From positions 1 to 13,191 of the forward strand of contig CALABV010000239.1 of assembly GCA_937886325.1 (NCBI GenBank): a stretch of DNA of 13,191 nucleotides. Direction: 5' to 3'. The DNA comes from an uncultured Geobacter sp. (GTDB lineage Bacteria; Desulfobacterota; Desulfuromonadia; Geobacterales; Geobacteraceae). The first letter of the stretch is position 1; every line of letters begins with the position of its first letter. The translations under genes were made by a program, and so were the position numbers. Below, piece by piece: positions 6,563 to 12,610 of the stretch. Under the pieces are notes generated by a model, which was not told where the DNA came from, did not search any database, and saw only the letters and a program-made list of their open reading frames with translations.

Positions 6563-7822
6563 TCAGCGAAGAGGGGTCATGGTCATGATCCGCCGGGCAA
6601 GATCCGGGTATTTGGCGACGAATCGGAGTTCGTCGTCCGTCAGGGGTTTCTGGGTGTGGACGTTGGCGTAGCGCACCAGCTCCAGGATGTCGTTCGCTTC
6701 CTTGTCGTTGTGGAACTCGACCTCCAGCTTGCCGTAGACATTGCGGAATCCCTTGATGCCGCTGTACTCGCCCGCCGTGATCTCCCTGCCGGTGTCGATG
6801 ATCTCCGGCTCGCCCCTTCCCAGTTCCTCGAAATCATACAACTCATAATTGCGACGGTCCTTCAGCGCCCCGTCCGCGTGGATGCCCGACTCGTGGGCAA
6901 AGGCGTTGGCGCCGACCCCCACCTGGTTGATGGGAATGGGAACGCCGAAGGCATAGGATGCGTACTTGGCGATCTTCCACGCCTTGGTCAGGTCCACCCG
7001 ATCGTCCAGGTGGTATTTCCCGGCAAGGCCGCTCGCCTTCTTCACGGCCAGGATCACGGACACCAGGTCGGCGTTTCCGGCCCGTTCCCCCATGCAGTTG
7101 ATGGCGGTGTTGATGTAGGCGTCAACCCCGCCGTCGATGGCGCCCTGCGCCCCGGCCACCGAGCAGGCGACCCCCAGGCCCAGGTCGTTGTGGCAGTGAA
7201 GCTCGATGGGCATGCCCGTTTCCTCGGCGAGCATCCGCACCCGGCGGTAGATGGTGAACGGGTCGTCATACCCCAGGGTGTCGCAGTAGCGGAACCGGTC
7301 GGCGCCGGCTGCCTTTGCACCCTTGGCGAAGCGGACGAGGAACTCGTCGTCTGTACGGGAGGCGTCTTCAGCGTTCACCCCCACGATCTTCGCTCCCAGC
7401 TTCTTCGCCAGTTCCACATTGCCCGCCATGATGTCCAGCAGGTTGGGGAGATCCGGATTCTCCTCGGGAGTCCTCACGATGCGGCCGCTGAATTTTCCAT
7501 CGGTCATCAGCCGCGAGGTGGAAATGGAGAGATTCACGTGCTTCAGTTTGCCCGTCTCGAAGGAGTTCTCGATCTCCTCCTTGCGCATGGGACACCAGCC
7601 GCTCAGGTTGATGGGGCTCAGCACGCCCATTTCCGCGAGTTCCAGATTGGCGGCGATATAATTCTTTTCATGGTGGGTATAGGGAAAGCCGAACTCGCTC
7701 TGGTGGATCCCCATTTCGTTGAGATAGAGATTGATTATGGTCTTTTCCAACTTTGCCAGTCCGAGTCGGGATGTCTGCACCCCGTCACGGTTTGTTACGT
7801 CGACGATATAAATCTTCGGCAT
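6563..7822 (-). CDS. DRE-TIM condensing enzyme: probable Re-citrate synthase or homocitrate synthase
   Basis: A 419-residue acyltransferase of the isopropylmalate/homocitrate synthase superfamily, which condenses acetyl-CoA with a 2-oxo acid. Catalytic motif I reads VDVTNRDGVQTSR (R12, D13) instead of the usual TLRDGEQ. The metal ligands are present as ELHCHND (H209, H211) and GERAGNAD (N250), and AFAHESGIHADG is conserved. The roughly 100-residue C-terminal leucine regulatory domain of LeuA is absent, so simple leucine feedback is unlikely. From memory, DVTNRDGVQTSR, INQVGVGANAFAHESG and NYELYDFEELGRG are shared with the Re-citrate synthase of Clostridium kluyveri and relatives, so Re-citrate synthase is the leading call; NifV-type homocitrate synthase is the alternative. 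AAAGGAAAAGG lies just upstream of the ATG. The gene stands alone, with its own promoter, 5' hairpin and terminator. Confidence 0.75.
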   Translation of the reverse strand: MPKIYIVDVTNRDGVQTSRLGLAKLEKTIINLYLNEMGIHQSEFGFPYTHHEKNYIAANLELAEMGVLSPINLSGWCPMRKEEIENSFETGKLKHVNLSISTSRLMTDGKFSGRIVRTPEENPDLPNLLDIMAGNVELAKKLGAKIVGVNAEDASRTDDEFLVRFAKGAKAAGADRFRYCDTLGYDDPFTIYRRVRMLAEETGMPIELHCHNDLGLGVACSVAGAQGAIDGGVDAYINTAINCMGERAGNADLVSVILAVKKASGLAGKYHLDDRVDLTKAWKIAKYASYAFGVPIPINQVGVGANAFAHESGIHADGALKDRRNYELYDFEELGRGEPEIIDTGREITAGEYSGIKGFRNVYGKLEVEFHNDKEANDILELVRYANVHTQKPLTDDELRFVAKYPDLARRIMTMTPLR

Positions 7823-7853
7823 TGCCTTTTCCTTTCTCGCTTCGTATGGAAAT

Positions 7854-7903
7854 ACCGTTCCTGCTGCTCCTCCGGCGGAAACCCCGGTGCAGCGGGAAAC
7901 GGT
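7854..7903 (-). promoter_or_regulatory. 5'-end stem-loop in the leader of the synthase mRNA
   Basis: On the minus strand ACCGTTTCCCGCTGC (7903-7889) folds on GCAGCAGGAACGGT (7867-7854) with an internal mismatch zone, and a CCGG/CCGG inner helix can form in the loop. The predicted transcription start (about 7904) lies directly at its base. No T-tract or antiterminator is seen; a role in mRNA stability or in metabolite or protein binding is open. Confidence 0.45.
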
Positions 7904-7910
7904 TCAGTAA

Positions 7911-7939
7911 AGTATAAGTCTAAAGTCAAAACCGACCAA
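7911..7939 (-). promoter_or_regulatory. Predicted sigma70-type promoter of the synthase gene
   Basis: On the minus strand TTGGTC (7939-7934), a 17-base spacer, then TATACT (7916-7911). The -10 box matches 5 of 6, the -35 box 3 of 6. It predicts an 80-base leader ahead of the ATG at 7822. Confidence 0.45.
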
Positions 7940-7984
7940 AGGCAAGGGGAAAGACGGTGTGTACGGGCCTGAAAGATGGGGCCT

Positions 7985-8010
7985 TGCGGGGCGTGGCACA
8001 GCGCCCCGCA
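7985..8010. other. Strong GC hairpin beside repeat copy 2
   Basis: TGCGGGGCG (7985-7993) and CGCCCCGCA (8002-8010) form 9 perfect pairs with an 8-base loop. No T-run follows on either strand, so it is not a standard intrinsic terminator. It lies 9 bases from the left edge of repeat copy 2, in the 402-bp gap between nikR and the synthase gene. Confidence 0.5.
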
Positions 8011-8019
8011 GGTGTTTGT

Positions 8020-8218
8020 CCTGAAAGCGGCAGTTGGAGTTGTCCGAAGAGAACGACTTTGGCCTGATTCGTTGCTGCTCTTGGCGAAATGGAGCGTCAC
8101 CGGCCGATGGTGTCCGAACCCGCAGGGTGAGTTAATCGGCTTGAGCGAAATGAGTCTGGAGCAGCAGAAGAAGGGCATCCGGAGTGAACGAAGGATGACT
8201 CCAACTGCCTAATCCAGG
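8020..8218 (+). repeat. Structured repeat, copy 2 (199 nt, full length)
   Basis: The outer CCTG (8020-8023) pairs with CAGG (8215-8218) across a symmetric 5/5 internal loop. The main terminal stem 8029-8045 pairs with 8193-8209 (17 positions; T:G at 8041/8197 and G:T at 8042/8196). TTGCTGCTC pairs with GAGCAGCAG. The central stem is 8102-8108 with 8135-8141, and the apical hairpin is ACCC-GCA-GGGT. Relative to copy 1, the pair G5751-C5924 has become A8032-T8206 and A5819-T5862 has become C8100-G8143, both paired changes. It lies 6 bases beyond the nikR stop and is oriented against nikR and the synthase gene. Confidence 0.85.
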
Positions 8219-8224
8219 TTTATT

Positions 8225-8644
8225 TCAGTGCAGTTCCTCGCCGGTTGTAGTCATCACCAGCTTGCCGTGCTTCACGCCCTTGACCCCGATGAGCTCGTCG
8301 GCGATCTTCTTCACCTCCCACGCCTTTCCCCGCACCACCAGCACCTCCAGACAGTTGTGGGCATCCAGGTGCACGTGGAGGCTCGATACAACCTGATCAT
8401 GGTGGGCGTGCTGCTGCTCCGTGAGCTTGTCCGACAGGTCGCGCACATGATGGTTGTAGACGAGGGTCACGGTCCCCACCGTCTCTTCGTCGCCCTTTTC
8501 CCACTTCAGTTCCACCAGCGACGCCCGGATCAGGTCGCGGATGGCCTCCGAGCGGTTGAGGTACCCTTTCTCCTCGATGAGGCGGTCGAAGCTCTTCAGG
8601 AGCTTGTCGTCGATGGAAATGCCGAATCGAACTGTTTCACCCAT
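8225..8644 (-). CDS. nikR: Nickel-responsive transcriptional regulator NikR
   Basis: A 139-residue ribbon-helix-helix repressor. Residues 4-48 form the DNA-binding domain (TVRFGISID strand, then two helices with GYLNRSEAIRDLIR). The C-terminal ACT-like domain carries the full high-affinity Ni site: H79, H90, H92 and C98, in the HVHLDAHNC pattern with the same H-x-H-x5-C spacing as E. coli H87, H89 and C95. With nickel bound, NikR represses nickel uptake genes and in some species activates or represses urease or hydrogenase genes. No nickel transporter or hydrogenase gene is in this window, so targets must lie elsewhere. GGGGAG seven bases ahead of the ATG is a good ribosome site. The 123-bp upstream gap shows no clear NikR-type palindrome. 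The gene may be read from the upstream peptidase gene or singly. Confidence 0.95.
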   Translation of the reverse strand: MGETVRFGISIDDKLLKSFDRLIEEKGYLNRSEAIRDLIRASLVELKWEKGDEETVGTVTLVYNHHVRDLSDKLTEQQHAHHDQVVSSLHVHLDAHNCLEVLVVRGKAWEVKKIADELIGVKGVKHGKLVMTTTGEELH

Positions 8645-8702
8645 ACAGAATCTCCCCGGAAAAATAAATTCAGCGGTGCACGGTCATAGTGTTGAGGCCG
8701 AA

Positions 8703-8743
8703 AATCCCCCCCTACCCTGGCACTCTCACACGAGGGGAGAGGG
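8703..8743. repeat. CCCT-rich / GGAGAGGG inverted repeat
   Basis: A CCCTACCCTGGCACTCTC stretch is followed by GAGGGGAGAGGG. CTCTC (8723-8727) pairs with GAGAG (8737-8741). The sequence style matches the CCCTCACCCTGGCCCTCTCCC...GGGAGAGGG intergenic repeats common in proteobacterial genomes. It lies between the peptidase stop and nikR and may weakly separate the two transcripts. Confidence 0.4.
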
Positions 8744-8767
8744 AATAGATGACGACCCTACCTTTGA

Positions 8768-9742
8768 TTAATTTGCATCCCTGCGAAGGTCTGACCAGCT
8801 CTTCAGGCCGCACAGCGATGTGGCGCTTCTGATCGCGGCGACGACGGCCCTTTCCATGACCCGCGCCGCCAGGAGACCGACCACGTTTACGTCAGCCACG
8901 GTCGTACCGGTTGCCAGGGAAAATATCGTGTCACCGTCGAACATGGTATGCGCGGGCCTCAGGGTCCGAGCGTATCCGTTGTGGGCCATGGACGCGACCT
9001 TTGCGGCCTGGGGTTTCGACAGGGCCGCATTGGTGGCCACTACCCCTATGGTGGTGTTGGAGACGAAGCGGTTCTTCATCCCGGCTGATTCGCCGATCAG
9101 TATCTCTTCCGAATCGAGGAGGCTGCTGCCGTCCTCCCCCAAGGCGCCGGCAACCCTCTCTCCGGTCAGGGGATCGACCACATCCCCCAGGCAGTTCACC
9201 GCCACCAGTGCCCCGACCCGCAGTTCCCCGATCTGCACGGCGTGGCATCCCAGCCCGCTTTTCATGGCCCGCTCCATGCCGAGGACCTTGCCCACCGAGG
9301 CCCCGGCGCCCGCGCCGACGCTCCCCTGGCCGCACTCTCCGGCGGAAGCGTTCCGGCATGCCCGGTAGCCCATTTCCTCATCCGGCCGCACCCGGGGATC
9401 GCCCACGGCCAGGTCGAACAGCACCGCCCCGCACACGATGGGGACCCTGGCAACCTGCACATCGAAGCCGATACCCTTTTCCTCCAGAAAGCGCATGACC
9501 CCGGCGCCCGCGGCAAGGCCGAAGGCGCTGCCTCCGGCCAGGAAAACCGCGTGGACCTTGTCCACCAGGTTGACCGGATTCAGGAGGTCGGTTTCCCGGG
9601 TCCCGGGCGCGCCGCCCCGCACGTCAACCCCGGCCACCGCGCCCTCCTCGGCGATCACGACGGTGCAGCCGGTGGCCGCCAGCGGGTCCTCCGCATGGCC
9701 GACCTGAATCCCCTCAATCCTTGTGAATCCTATCTCTCTCAT
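8768..9742 (-). CDS. P1 family peptidase (DmpA / L-aminopeptidase D-esterase type)
   Basis: A 324-residue member of the self-processing Ntn-hydrolase-like P1 family. It opens with the typical FTRIEGIQVGHAED, followed by GTRETDLLNP and AVFLAGGSAFGLAAGAGVM. The autocleavage and nucleophile site is SNTTIGVVATNA, with T230 or T231 as the likely N-terminal nucleophile of the mature small chain. TLRPAHTMFDGDTIFSLATG is the conserved C-terminal motif. Family members cleave N-terminal residues of small peptides, D-amino-acid amides or beta-peptides; the natural substrate here is unknown. There is no signal peptide, so it should be cytoplasmic. It starts 21 bp after the nucleotide-sugar dehydrogenase stop, so the two are very probably co-transcribed, though no functional link is obvious. 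Confidence 0.9.
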   Translation of the reverse strand: MREIGFTRIEGIQVGHAEDPLAATGCTVVIAEEGAVAGVDVRGGAPGTRETDLLNPVNLVDKVHAVFLAGGSAFGLAAGAGVMRFLEEKGIGFDVQVARVPIVCGAVLFDLAVGDPRVRPDEEMGYRACRNASAGECGQGSVGAGAGASVGKVLGMERAMKSGLGCHAVQIGELRVGALVAVNCLGDVVDPLTGERVAGALGEDGSSLLDSEEILIGESAGMKNRFVSNTTIGVVATNAALSKPQAAKVASMAHNGYARTLRPAHTMFDGDTIFSLATGTTVADVNVVGLLAARVMERAVVAAIRSATSLCGLKSWSDLRRDAN

Positions 9743-9763
9743 CCCTGCGCCCCGTTCCGCATC

Positions 9764-11425
9764 TCAGTTTTCGCCATCGTCCGTCCAGGAACAGTCCCTG
9801 TTCGCAGTGACGCTTTGCTTCAACCTCCGGATGTGCCCCCTTCCGAGACCCTTCACCTCGCACCCAAGGTGGAGATAGCGCATGATCCTCTCATCGTCAA
9901 GGACGCCGAAACAGTCGATGACCGCGATCGGCTTGCCTGCGATTTCGACAATCTCGTCAGGGTCGAGCAAAAGGTACTGCTGATGGCGGACCGCGAAAAC
10001 GAGAGCGTCGATACCCGCGAGGCTGGCCGCCAGATCCTTCGACACCTCAAGGTCGCCCAGCTTCTTCTGGTTCCTGAAAAAGCGGCCGCGGCTGTTTTCC
10101 GGATAGGTCTCCTGGTTTCTGAACTCCCACCAGATATCCACATAGGGGTCGTGCGCCCGGATCTCGGCCCCCATCTCTGCAAGTCTCCTGATAAGGATCT
10201 CCGACCCGCTGTACCTGGTGTCTCCCACGTCTTCCCGGTAGGAAGCGCCGAGAATCAGCACCTCGGCGCTGGCGATTGGCTGATTCATGTTCCGTAGCGC
10301 ATCCCTGACCAGCTGTGCAGCGTGCAGGGGCCTCGTGTCGTTGATGTCGATGGCCATGGGGGTCATTCTGAAGATTTTTTCCTCGAACCCCAGGATATGG
10401 CGGTAGGCCCAGATGCCCAGGCCTCCGTCCTTGGGAAGGCAATAGCCGCCGATTCCCGGCCCCGGAAAGATCATGTTGCTGTGGGTGGGTCGCACCTTGA
10501 TTGCCTTGATCACCTTGATGAGATCGACGCCGTTCTGTTCGGCAAACCTGCTCCATTCATCGAGAAAGGCGAGGGTCGTTGCCCGATAACTGTTCTCCAC
10601 GATCTTCGCCGTCTCCGACTCGATGGGCCGATCCAGGACCGTCAGGGGAAACCTTTCCGTGTTCAGCACCTCGGTGAGAAACTTCACGACCCGCTCTTTG
10701 GACTGTTCGTTGATGCCGCTGCACACCCTCCAGAAATCCCGGATGGATGCCACGTAATCCCGTCCCGGCATGACCCGCTCGTAGCTGTGCGCCAGAAGCG
10801 GGTCGGTCGGGATGCCCCGTTTGCGGAAGATCTTTTTCATGGCCGGATACGCAATCTGTTCCGTCGTGCCCGGCGCCACCGTGGTTTCGATGAGCACCAG
10901 GCACTCCGGCTTGATATGGTGGGCCAGGATGTCGAAGGACTCCTCAAGGGCGCTCATCTCCACGTGTCCGTTGGTCACGTTGCCCAGCTCGTTCTTCGTG
11001 TAATCGAGCTGGACATCGACGATGACCACGTCGGCGAACCGCAGGGCGTCGTACGTGAAGGTGGCGGTAAGCGTTTTCTTCTCAAGGACGCAGCGACGGA
11101 TCATGGGATCCACTTCGGGGTCTTCCGCCTTCACCGGGGAAATGCCCTGGTTGAGCTTTGGTATCTTCCAGAAGCTGCGGGTGCTGGGCCGCTGCATGCC
11201 CATGACGAACTTGGACGGGGTTCCCGTGTCGTCCACCGTGTCGGCCACAATGGCCGCCATCACCGCCCCCACAAAACCGACCCCCATCACGGTGACGATC
11301 TCCATCCCCTTGTTCCCGGCCTCTTCCACAAGCCCCGTGAGCCGATCCAGTTCACGGGCGTACTCTTCCCGGCCCGGCAACGGGTACTTCACTCCATCCG
11401 GGCTGACGGAATAGTGCTCTATCAT
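9764..11425 (-). CDS. Nucleotide-sugar (UDP-glucose/GDP-mannose type) dehydrogenase, long variant
   Basis: A 553-residue NAD-dependent dehydrogenase that should oxidise a sugar C6 alcohol to a uronate for surface polysaccharide synthesis. The Rossmann motif is VTVMGVGFVG with G48, G50 and G53, preceded by about 40 extra residues. The catalytic cysteine is C329 in GPGIGGYCLPKDGG (usual form GPGFGGSCFPKD), and the helix ESETAKIVENSYRATTLAFLDE matches the conserved central region. The C-terminal part has GASYREDVGDTRYSGSEILIRRL and AHDPYVD. It is about 100 residues longer than common Ugd or WbpA proteins, through the N-terminal extension, a longer N-lobe around KFVMGMQRPSTRSFWKIPK, and inserts near EFRNQETYPENSRGRFF. 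The usual VPTP stretch is replaced by VDVQLDYTK, so the sugar nucleotide may be unusual. GGAGG sits 8 bases upstream of the start. Confidence 0.85.
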   Translation of the reverse strand: MIEHYSVSPDGVKYPLPGREEYARELDRLTGLVEEAGNKGMEIVTVMGVGFVGAVMAAIVADTVDDTGTPSKFVMGMQRPSTRSFWKIPKLNQGISPVKAEDPEVDPMIRRCVLEKKTLTATFTYDALRFADVVIVDVQLDYTKNELGNVTNGHVEMSALEESFDILAHHIKPECLVLIETTVAPGTTEQIAYPAMKKIFRKRGIPTDPLLAHSYERVMPGRDYVASIRDFWRVCSGINEQSKERVVKFLTEVLNTERFPLTVLDRPIESETAKIVENSYRATTLAFLDEWSRFAEQNGVDLIKVIKAIKVRPTHSNMIFPGPGIGGYCLPKDGGLGIWAYRHILGFEEKIFRMTPMAIDINDTRPLHAAQLVRDALRNMNQPIASAEVLILGASYREDVGDTRYSGSEILIRRLAEMGAEIRAHDPYVDIWWEFRNQETYPENSRGRFFRNQKKLGDLEVSKDLAASLAGIDALVFAVRHQQYLLLDPDEIVEIAGKPIAVIDCFGVLDDERIMRYLHLGCEVKGLGRGHIRRLKQSVTANRDCSWTDDGEN

Positions 11426-11491
11426 CGGCTTCCCTCCATATGGTTCAGAGTACGTGGCGTCCGGGATTGCCCCACCGGCGCGCCGTAAGAA

Positions 11492-12442
11492 TCACACCAC
11501 CCGGATGAGAAATTCCGGGCAGGCCGCGGCACAGTAGCCGCAGAGGATGCATTTTCCCTCATCCACCCTGGCGACGCCCCCCTCCAGGGTCAGGGCATCG
11601 GCCGTGCACGCATCCACGCAGGCGCCGCACCCCTTGCAGAATTGCTCCATGATTTTGAATTTCCGCCGCCTCTTTTCCAGCTGTTCCCAGGCTTCGTCAT
11701 CGGCGGTGTCGGTGGTGCAGAGCTCCAGGTTGGCGTCGATCTCCTCCCGGGAGAGCATCCCCAGGGCCAGGGCGTCCACGCCGGGGAGAGCCAGCACGTA
11801 GCGGATGCTGGCACGGGCCTCGGAGATGAGGTTGCCGCCCGCCAGGGCTTTCATGGCGTAGACCCCCTTGCCCGCCCCCGAGCAGGCGGCGATGGCCTCG
11901 GCCATGTCGGCCGTGGTACCGTCCAGGATCCCCATCCCGGTACGGTTGATAAGCGGGTGGATCACCTCGATTTCGGGATGGGAGGCTGCCCTGCGGAAGG
12001 CCGCCACATAGTGGGAGGAGAGACCCACGTGGGCAATCTTCCCCTCTTCCTTCATCGCAAGCAGCTCATCCAGCACCGCTGCCCGGTCGGTAAAGGGATC
12101 CGCCAGGCGCGCGCCGTGGATATGCGCCACATCGAGACGTTCCCGGTCCAGCTCACGCAACGCCCTTTCCACATGGGTCCTGGCATCGGTTGCCGTTGCC
12201 GCGTGGGTCTTGGTGGCGAGAAAGACCTCGCCATTGAAACCGTCGAGGGCCTCCCGGATATGGGAGTAGGTGCCGTACAGTTCCGCCGTGTCCACCATGG
12301 TGACCCCGCTCTCCAGGGCATGGCGGATGAGGTCCGCGCCATCCCGCACCGACATGCCCGCCTGAAGAGGCCCGAGGGGGAGGGTTCCGAAAACCAGGGG
12401 GGTGATGCTCATGCCGGTGTTGCCGAGGGATACTTTTTTCAT
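11492..12442 (-). CDS. Aldo/keto reductase with C-terminal 2x[4Fe-4S] ferredoxin domain
   Basis: A 316-residue protein. Residues 1 to about 255 are an aldo/keto reductase barrel with the catalytic tetrad visible as D51 and Y56 (DTAELYG), K78 (LATKTH) and probably H109 (AHIHG). Residues 269-308 hold two ferredoxin clusters: C269, C272, C275, C279 and C298, C301, C304, C308, the last followed by proline. This architecture is the known group of predicted aldo/keto-type oxidoreductases with ferredoxin tails common in anaerobes. The clusters suggest electron exchange with a ferredoxin rather than only NADPH; the substrate is unknown. AAGGA about 8 bases upstream supports the start. It is probably the first gene of a minus-strand operon: the dehydrogenase follows after 66 bp and the P1 peptidase after a further 21 bp. 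Confidence 0.92.
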   Translation of the reverse strand: MKKVSLGNTGMSITPLVFGTLPLGPLQAGMSVRDGADLIRHALESGVTMVDTAELYGTYSHIREALDGFNGEVFLATKTHAATATDARTHVERALRELDRERLDVAHIHGARLADPFTDRAAVLDELLAMKEEGKIAHVGLSSHYVAAFRRAASHPEIEVIHPLINRTGMGILDGTTADMAEAIAACSGAGKGVYAMKALAGGNLISEARASIRYVLALPGVDALALGMLSREEIDANLELCTTDTADDEAWEQLEKRRRKFKIMEQFCKGCGACVDACTADALTLEGGVARVDEGKCILCGYCAAACPEFLIRVV

Positions 12443-12458
12443 AAGCGGTTCCTTTTTT

Positions 12459-12545
12459 CCTTACAACGGCGGGTGGAGTCGTCCGAAGAGAACGACTCGG
12501 GCCGTTCGGAGTGAACGAAGGACGACCCCACCTGCCGAATCCGGG
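12459..12545 (+). repeat. Structured repeat, copy 3 (87 nt, internally deleted)
   Basis: It keeps both ends and loses the middle. The stem 12468-12484 pairs with 12520-12536 (17 positions; G:T at 12471/12533 and an A:C mismatch at 12477/12527). Relative to copy 1, the pair T5753-A5922 has become G12473-C12531, a paired change. GAAGAGAACGACT and GGAGTGAACGAAG remain on the two sides of the internal loop, joined by a short bridge where copies 1 and 2 have about 110 bases. It lies in the divergent gap, within the probable 5' leader of the aldo/keto reductase (read in antisense there). Confidence 0.75.
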
Positions 12546-12562
12546 GTACTGCTTCCATGCAG

Positions 12563-12591
12563 TATCTATTTTCCATTGACACGGGATTCAA
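12563..12591 (-). promoter_or_regulatory. Possible promoter of the aldo/keto reductase operon
   Basis: On the minus strand TTGAAT (12591-12586), a 17-base spacer, then TAGATA (12568-12563). It overlaps the opposing promoter at 12576-12604. The -10 box is poor (3 of 6). If used, the leader of about 110 bases contains repeat copy 3. Confidence 0.3.
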
Positions 12592-12604
12592 TCCGTTTTC
12601 TACT
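12576..12604 (+). promoter_or_regulatory. Predicted sigma70-type promoter of the EamA gene
   Basis: TTGACA (12576-12581, perfect consensus), a 17-base spacer, then TCTACT (12599-12604, 4 of 6). The predicted +1 is base 12611, which is the A of the ATG. The palindrome GGATTCAATCC (12584-12594) lies in the spacer. Confidence 0.55.
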
Positions 12605-12610
12605 GCCGAC

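Noticed and set aside
6470..7972. Long plus-strand open frame opposite the synthase gene
   Set aside because: It is the antisense shadow of a clearly conserved enzyme in GC-rich DNA; its translation has no recognisable domain.
7976..8212. Open frame through repeat copy 2 as a 78-residue protein
   Set aside because: The same frame in copy 1 contains a stop, the differences between copies follow base pairing rather than codon position, and no ribosome site is convincing.
10322..11488. Long plus-strand open frame opposite the nucleotide-sugar dehydrogenase
   Set aside because: The minus strand carries intact catalytic motifs over the whole span; the plus frame is histidine/glycine-rich shadow.
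12557..12610. In-frame ATG giving an 18-residue longer EamA protein
   Set aside because: It contains the consensus promoter within the supposed coding sequence and has only a weak ribosome site; kept as an alternative, not the main call.
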